From the NCBI GenBank assembly GCA_025356715.1, contig JANXRU010000284.1:1-10758 (forward strand): 10,758 bases of DNA. Direction: 5' to 3'. The notes under the pieces were generated by a model. It was not told where the DNA came from, searched no databases, and was given only the letters and a program-made list of their open reading frames with translations. Source of the DNA: Bacteroidota bacterium. Its GTDB lineage: Bacteria > Bacteroidota > Bacteroidia > B-17B0 > B-17BO. This document shows positions 6,834 through 10,758 of the stretch, piece by piece. How positions within the stretch are numbered: position 1 is the first letter of the stretch; every line of letters begins with the position of its first letter. Made by a program: the position numbers and the translations under genes.

Positions 6834-8945
6834 ATGCTAAAATATTTTACATTTTTTACCATTTTGATTACAACATTTTCTTTTAAAGGACAAAATGTTT
6901 TCAATACTGAGTTACAGAAAAAAATAAAACACAGTCAAATGACTGAAGTGGTTAACGTTATGTTGCTCACTAAAATTAATACAACTCTTGATTTTTCTAA
7001 AAATAAACAGGTTGTTTTACACTACCAAGTTGGTAACATTTATTCCATTTCAGGTAGTCTTCAATCAATTATTGAATTATCTAAACAGCCTAATTGCCTT
7101 CGTGTAGAATATACACAACATCATTTAAAATTAATGGACGACACGGCTTTGGTTAGAAATAGAATCAAAGACATTCATTTAGGATTAAGCCCATTGGCCC
7201 AAGCCTATGATGGAACAGGTATTGTAATTGGATTCATTGATTCTGGAATAGATTTTAGTCACCCAGATTTAAAAGATGCGAGTGGTAATTCTCGTGTAAA
7301 ATTTTTGTGGGATATGATGAAGCCTGTGGCAGCTAATACACCAACTGCTTTTGGTTATGGACAAGAGTGGAATAATACTGACATTGATTTAGGATTAAGC
7401 ACTCATAGTGATGCTCCTTATTTTGGGCACGGAACAGCTTCTGCTGGAATTTCTGCAGGTAATGGATTAGCAATAAACAAACACGAAGGAGGGGCGCCTA
7501 AAGCTGATATAATGATGGTTGCCCTCGATTTTAATAGAGCTGGATTTGTAATTGCAGATGCCGTAAAATATCTAACAAATAAAGCTCAACTATTAAACAA
7601 ACCATTGATTATTAATGCAAGTGTAGGAGATTATTTTGGGAGCCATGATGGTACTGATTTAGAAACGCAAATGATTGATACCTTAATGGGAAATACACCA
7701 GGAAGAGCTCTCATAGCATCTGCTGGAAATGCAGGACGCGTAAAGTTTCATGTTGGCTATAATACCACAGCAACAGATACAAATTTTACATGGATAAAAA
7801 ATAATAATCAACCTGATGTTTATGAATACGCGGATACTTTGCAAATAAAAAATGTACGATTTTCTGTTGGTGTAAATAACCCTGGATTTAGTGATTTAGG
7901 AAACATTGGTTTTAAAAGTTATAATTATGCTTTAAATACAGTAAAAGCAGACACTATCTTTCATAATTCAAATAGAATTGGAATTATAGAAACCTATGAA
8001 AGCATTAACACCTTTGGCGTTTATGAATTGGAAATTTATATTACACCCGATAGTTTAAATTATTTATGGCGCATAGAACATACTGGAGTAGGGCGAATTG
8101 ACTCATGGAATACGGACTACGTGACTGCGGGTTTACCAAATACTACTCAGTATCCAAAAATAAATAAATACATGTTGGCTGATACTTTACAAACACTCTG
8201 CACAGGCTTTCAATGTAGCGATCACGTTATTACGGTAGGAAACTATATTAACAGAGTGCAATACATTGGAGTTGATAATGTTTCTTATACATTAGCTGCA
8301 GTTGCTGGCGAAATTTCTCAAGGGAGTAGTAGTGGGCCAACACGAAGAAACACAACAGTTAAGCCTGATGTTGTTGCTTCTGGGGATGTTGTTTTTGCAG
8401 CAGGAGAAGCTAGTGGGTTAGCCTACTTAATTGCTAATGCACCAATCAAAGTTATACAAGGTGGTTATCATCTGAGGGCTGGTGGAACATCGGCATCCAG
8501 TCCTGTAGTTGCGGGAGCAGCCGCTTTATATTTTCAAAAAAATCCTACAGCCACCTGTGCCCAATTAAAACAAGCAATAACTAATTGTGCATATAGTGAT
8601 GTGTTTACTACAACGTCTTTACCAAATTTTCGGTGGGGTTACGGCAAATTAGATGCTTTTAAAATGATGACTTGTGGCGTGATAACAACCAAGATGAATC
8701 AAATTGGGTTGAATGATGGCATAAACATTTTTCCAAATCCTTTTGAAACGACTACAACAATTTCATTTACTAATAGTGGAGAAAAGCACCTCTCAATTTA
8801 TAATGCAACGGGAGCGCTTGTGTTTACTGATATTTGTAATGCAACTTCCTATGCATTATCTAATCGTCATTTTTCATCAGGCATATACTTTATGGTTTGT
8901 ACAGAAAAAACCACGACCTATCGATTAAAAATAATAGTTTTATAA
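6834..8945 (+). CDS. Secreted subtilisin-family (S8) protease with large insert and T9SS sorting domain
   Basis: This 703-residue secreted serine protease is probably exported by Sec and then across the outer membrane by the type IX system. Residues 1-19 form a signal peptide. Residues about 30-105 resemble an inhibitory propeptide. The catalytic triad is complete: D136 in GFIDSGIDFSHPDL, H199 in FGHGTASAG and S553 in GGTSASSPVVAG; the oxyanion asparagine is N299 in ASAGNAG. N299 and S553 are about 254 residues apart, against about 66 in subtilisin, so a large domain is inserted. The segments VKFLWDM, GYGQEW and GSHDGTDLETQ resemble clostridial Csp-type subtilases, which carry a jelly-roll insert. 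Residues about 625-703 are a type A sorting domain starting GLNDGINIFPNP. Substrate unknown; it may be nutritional or for protein processing. The DUF6089 gene starts 38 nt downstream. No frameshift or missing catalytic residue. Confidence 0.94.
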   Translation: MLKYFTFFTILITTFSFKGQNVFNTELQKKIKHSQMTEVVNVMLLTKINTTLDFSKNKQVVLHYQVGNIYSISGSLQSIIELSKQPNCLRVEYTQHHLKLMDDTALVRNRIKDIHLGLSPLAQAYDGTGIVIGFIDSGIDFSHPDLKDASGNSRVKFLWDMMKPVAANTPTAFGYGQEWNNTDIDLGLSTHSDAPYFGHGTASAGISAGNGLAINKHEGGAPKADIMMVALDFNRAGFVIADAVKYLTNKAQLLNKPLIINASVGDYFGSHDGTDLETQMIDTLMGNTPGRALIASAGNAGRVKFHVGYNTTATDTNFTWIKNNNQPDVYEYADTLQIKNVRFSVGVNNPGFSDLGNIGFKSYNYALNTVKADTIFHNSNRIGIIETYESINTFGVYELEIYITPDSLNYLWRIEHTGVGRIDSWNTDYVTAGLPNTTQYPKINKYMLADTLQTLCTGFQCSDHVITVGNYINRVQYIGVDNVSYTLAAVAGEISQGSSSGPTRRNTTVKPDVVASGDVVFAAGEASGLAYLIANAPIKVIQGGYHLRAGGTSASSPVVAGAAALYFQKNPTATCAQLKQAITNCAYSDVFTTTSLPNFRWGYGKLDAFKMMTCGVITTKMNQIGLNDGINIFPNPFETTTTISFTNSGEKHLSIYNATGALVFTDICNATSYALSNRHFSSGIYFMVCTEKTTTYRLKIIVL

Positions 8946-8983
8946 TACATACTAAAAGACTATTTTTAGCGTTTGAAACACTA

Positions 8984-9802
8984 ATGAATCGTTTATTTTA
9001 TATAGTTCTAGTTTTAGGATTTTTGCAGGGGTCTTTATTTTCTCAATCAAGAAAGAGAAATTTTAGACAACATGAAGTTGGTGTATTTTTAGGCGGATCC
9101 TATTATATTGGCGACTTAAATACAGCTAAACATTTCAATTTAACACAACCAGCAGCAGGCGTATTTTATCGGTTTTCGCCTAATTATAGATATGCTTTTA
9201 GAGGAGGTTTTAATTTTGGAACCATTATGGGAGATGATTCTCAAAGCGATAATGCTGACCAATTGCAAAGAAATCTCAATTTTAAATCTGACCTATATGA
9301 GTTTAATGTGATGGCAGAGTTTAATTTTTTAGAATACCGAATCACCAATGATAAATTTAAATTTACAACGTTCTTGTTTTTAGGTTTGGATGTATTTACC
9401 TTTAAGCCTCGTGCTTCCTACAACAGTCAGTGGATAGATTTGCAACCACTAAGAACAGAGGGGCAAAGTTCAGGCTACAAGTTAACTCAAATTGCCATAC
9501 CTTTTGGATTAGGCGTAAAACTAAATGTTTCTAAAAAGGTTGGTATAGGACTAGAGTGGGGGCCTCGTAAAACATTTACCGATTATTTAGATGATGTTAG
9601 TGGCGCTTATCCTGATGCAACAAAAACACCATTTACTAGCGAATTAGCTATAAAACTAGCTGATAGATCAAAGAATGCAGGAAGTAATGTAGATAAGCAA
9701 AGAGGAAACCCCCGCACTAAAGATTGGTATTTCTTTTTTGGAATAACTTTAAATTTTAAATTAACGCCATCGAATACTCCTTGCCATTCTTATGACCATT
9801 AA
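8984..9802 (+). CDS. DUF6089 outer-membrane beta-barrel protein
   Basis: The protein has 272 residues from ATG 8984, with a signal peptide (MNRLFYIVLVLGFLQGSLFSQ) consistent with export to the outer membrane. The sequence from HEVGVFLGGSYYIGDLN, through FNFLEYRI and WIDLQPLRTEGQ, to LTQIAIPFGLGVKLN and GLEWGPRKTFTDYLDD, matches what I recall of the Bacteroidota DUF6089 family. Alternating hydrophobic and aromatic strands fit a small porin-like barrel. The reading frame is open from an upstream ATG at 8897, but that would overlap the protease by 49 nt and place non-signal residues before the signal peptide, so 8984 is preferred. In many genomes this family sits beside uppS and bamA; here it follows a protease gene instead. 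The function is unknown, with a possible role in envelope assembly inferred from that usual context. Confidence 0.88.
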   Translation: MNRLFYIVLVLGFLQGSLFSQSRKRNFRQHEVGVFLGGSYYIGDLNTAKHFNLTQPAAGVFYRFSPNYRYAFRGGFNFGTIMGDDSQSDNADQLQRNLNFKSDLYEFNVMAEFNFLEYRITNDKFKFTTFLFLGLDVFTFKPRASYNSQWIDLQPLRTEGQSSGYKLTQIAIPFGLGVKLNVSKKVGIGLEWGPRKTFTDYLDDVSGAYPDATKTPFTSELAIKLADRSKNAGSNVDKQRGNPRTKDWYFFFGITLNFKLTPSNTPCHSYDH

Positions 9803-9822
9803 TTAACTAGGATTAATTTTTT
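9798..9822 (+). terminator. Possible AT-rich intrinsic terminator after the DUF6089 gene
   Basis: Arms ATTAAT (9798-9803) and ATTAAT (9812-9817) are complementary around an 8-nt loop (TAACTAGG) and are followed by a T-run to 9822. The first arm overlaps the stop codon. The stem is only 6 bp and has no G-C pair, so it would be unstable. Position and T-run support a terminator; stem strength does not. Confidence 0.35.
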
Positions 9823-9860
9823 CGAATGATCAAGCATTTATTTAATTTACATTCTCTGAT

Positions 9861-9876
9861 CCCTATAGCTATCGGG
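9861..9876. repeat. Imperfect 16-bp palindrome CCCTATAGCTATCGGG
   Basis: The sequence reads CCC-T-ATAGCTAT-C-GGG; its two halves are complementary except for one pair (T opposite C). It is a GC-containing island in a very AT-rich gap, followed by GCTAATTTTATTG. It resembles palindromes of the form CCCGATAGCTATCGGG that I recall seeing in intergenic Bacteroidota DNA, though I cannot verify this here. Options are a REP-like repeat, a protein-binding site or a bidirectional terminator. Confidence 0.5.
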
Positions 9877-9958
9877 GCTAATTTTATTGTTATTTCAATA
9901 TACTAAGCGTTCCCTAATTATATATAGCTAAGATTCATTTAGTTTATTTTACATTTTT

Positions 9959-9990
9959 TTTGTATTTTCATAAATTCGATTTAATCATTG
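9959..9990 (+). promoter_or_regulatory. Possible Bacteroidota-type promoter for the downstream secreted protein gene
   Basis: The Bacteroidota housekeeping promoter consensus is a TTTG-like -33 box about 19-21 nt before a TAnnTTTG -7 box. TTTG at 9959-9962 and AATCATTG at 9983-9990 (6 of the 8 positions fit, counting the two free ones) are 20 nt apart. This would leave a leader of roughly 15-20 nt before the ATG at 10013. The region is T-rich, so the match is weak evidence. Confidence 0.3.
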
Positions 9991-10012
9991 TTAAAAACAA
10001 AAAAGTATTCAC

Positions 10013-10758
10013 ATGAAGAAAACTCTACTTATTTTATCTGCTTTAACGTTAGTATTTACGACTCGTTTAGCTCAAGCTCAAATTATTAACCCTGGTTTTG
10101 AAACTTGGACAGCTGACGCTTTAGTGCCTTCTGCAATGAACCCTAATAGTGGTAATGGCACAACTGGTTGGTGGGATTTTAATTATTTCAATAGTTCTTT
10201 TATAGGCAGTAGTCCAATTTCTGTTACTAGATGTACAGATACAGTTCATTCGGGCAGTTATTCGGTACGATTACAAACAAGAGCTTACACGCCAACTTCT
10301 TGGAACTATTACAATGCCACAGGAACTCCATACATTGGCCATCCATATAATGATACCTTGGGTATTTTATTTAATGGTAATTTGAATACAAGCACTCAAA
10401 CCTATAAGCCAGGTATTCCTTGTAATCAAACTTTAACACAGTATAAATTTTATTACCAATACAAACCTAATGGAGCAGATAAGGCAGAGTGCCGCGTGTC
10501 TTTATTGAGTAACGGTACTGTAGTTGCAGGTGGTTTATTTAGTACAACTGTAGCAACTGGCATTGCTGGGTGGCAACAAGCAACTGTTACATTTACCTAT
10601 GTAAGTTCATTAACACCTGATACCTTATATGTTTTATACAGTTCCTCATCTTTAGATAGCAATCCAAAAGCAGGTAGCATTTTATGGATTGACGATGTAA
10701 GCGTAACACAAACTACAGGTGTAGAACAATTATTAGAAGATGAAAATAGCTTATCTAT
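10013..10758 (+). CDS. Secreted carbohydrate-binding-like protein, probable T9SS cargo, cut off by the window edge
   Basis: The frame is open from ATG at 10013 to the right edge, giving 248 complete codons and no stop. A signal peptide is clear: KK, a hydrophobic run, then LAQAQ, with cleavage likely after A22. The mature start IINPGFETW and the later segments SGSYSVRLQT, WQQATVTFTYV and ILWIDDVSV are the pattern of a jelly-roll module like the PCMD/CBM-type domains on Bacteroidota secreted proteins; such domains often bind glycans. The last residues TTGVEQLLEDENSLS look like the linker into a T9SS type A sorting domain, which normally continues IYPNP, but the window ends first. The sorting call is therefore inference. 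The A-rich leader lacks a Shine-Dalgarno site. The gene lies 210 nt downstream of the DUF6089 gene and probably has its own promoter. The identity as a secreted surface protein is strong, the ligand is unknown. Confidence 0.82.
   Translation, partial: MKKTLLILSALTLVFTTRLAQAQIINPGFETWTADALVPSAMNPNSGNGTTGWWDFNYFNSSFIGSSPISVTRCTDTVHSGSYSVRLQTRAYTPTSWNYYNATGTPYIGHPYNDTLGILFNGNLNTSTQTYKPGIPCNQTLTQYKFYYQYKPNGADKAECRVSLLSNGTVVAGGLFSTTVATGIAGWQQATVTFTYVSSLTPDTLYVLYSSSSLDSNPKAGSILWIDDVSVTQTTGVEQLLEDENSLS

Larger units (their letters stand above)
9803..10012. other. 210-nt intergenic region with no gene
   Basis: No plausible coding frame was seen on either strand. It holds the possible terminator tail at its left end, an imperfect GC-containing palindrome at 9861-9876 and T-rich sequence leading to the next gene. 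Everything right of about 9900 is AT-rich and probably carries the promoter of the gene starting at 10013. Confidence 0.6.

Noticed and set aside
8743..8928. Plus-strand 61-codon open frame
   Set aside because: Out-of-frame shadow inside the T9SS sorting domain coding region of the protease.
8897..8983. Upstream ATG extending the DUF6089 protein by 29 residues
   Set aside because: It would overlap the protease gene out of frame and put a polar stretch before a normal signal peptide that starts at 8984.

Overview
The window is chromosomal DNA from a member of the phylum Bacteroidota. It is strongly AT-rich and lacks obvious Shine-Dalgarno sequences. It carries a type IX secretion (T9SS) C-terminal sorting domain, and protein families largely confined to this phylum (DUF5683, DUF6089, a large-insert LepB, a short-form DapB). 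No tRNA, rRNA, insertion sequence, CRISPR array or prophage gene was seen.

Positions 1-5475 form a six-gene minus-strand block. In transcription order it holds a metal-dependent hydrolase of the UPF0173 type, parA, parB, a small DUF5683 membrane protein, dapB and lepB. LepB runs off the left edge without its last catalytic box. Most gaps are 23-70 nt, so this is probably one operon or two. The exception is the 166-nt parA-parB gap, which holds a nested inverted repeat and a four-copy heptamer array ending just upstream of the parB start codon. A shorter version of the same repeat lies upstream of lepB. The block combines chromosome partitioning, lysine/diaminopimelate synthesis for the cell wall, and signal peptide removal.

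Positions 5599-6783 hold a flavin reductase-like protein (plus strand) and an unrecognised secreted protein (minus strand), tail to tail with only 6 nt between their stop codons.

Positions 6834-9802 hold two plus-strand genes for exported proteins. One is a 703-residue subtilisin-family (S8) protease with a signal peptide, a large insert inside the catalytic domain and a T9SS sorting domain. The other is a DUF6089 outer-membrane beta-barrel protein 38 nt downstream. A 210-nt gap follows with a possible AT-rich terminator, a GC-containing palindrome and a possible promoter. It leads to a last, right-truncated gene for a secreted carbohydrate-binding-like protein, cut near where a sorting domain would begin.

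Most of the window is ordinary core Bacteroidota sequence. I did not find a convincing new multi-gene system. The best leads are the structured parA-parB spacer, the Csp-like architecture of the secreted protease, and the intergenic palindrome.
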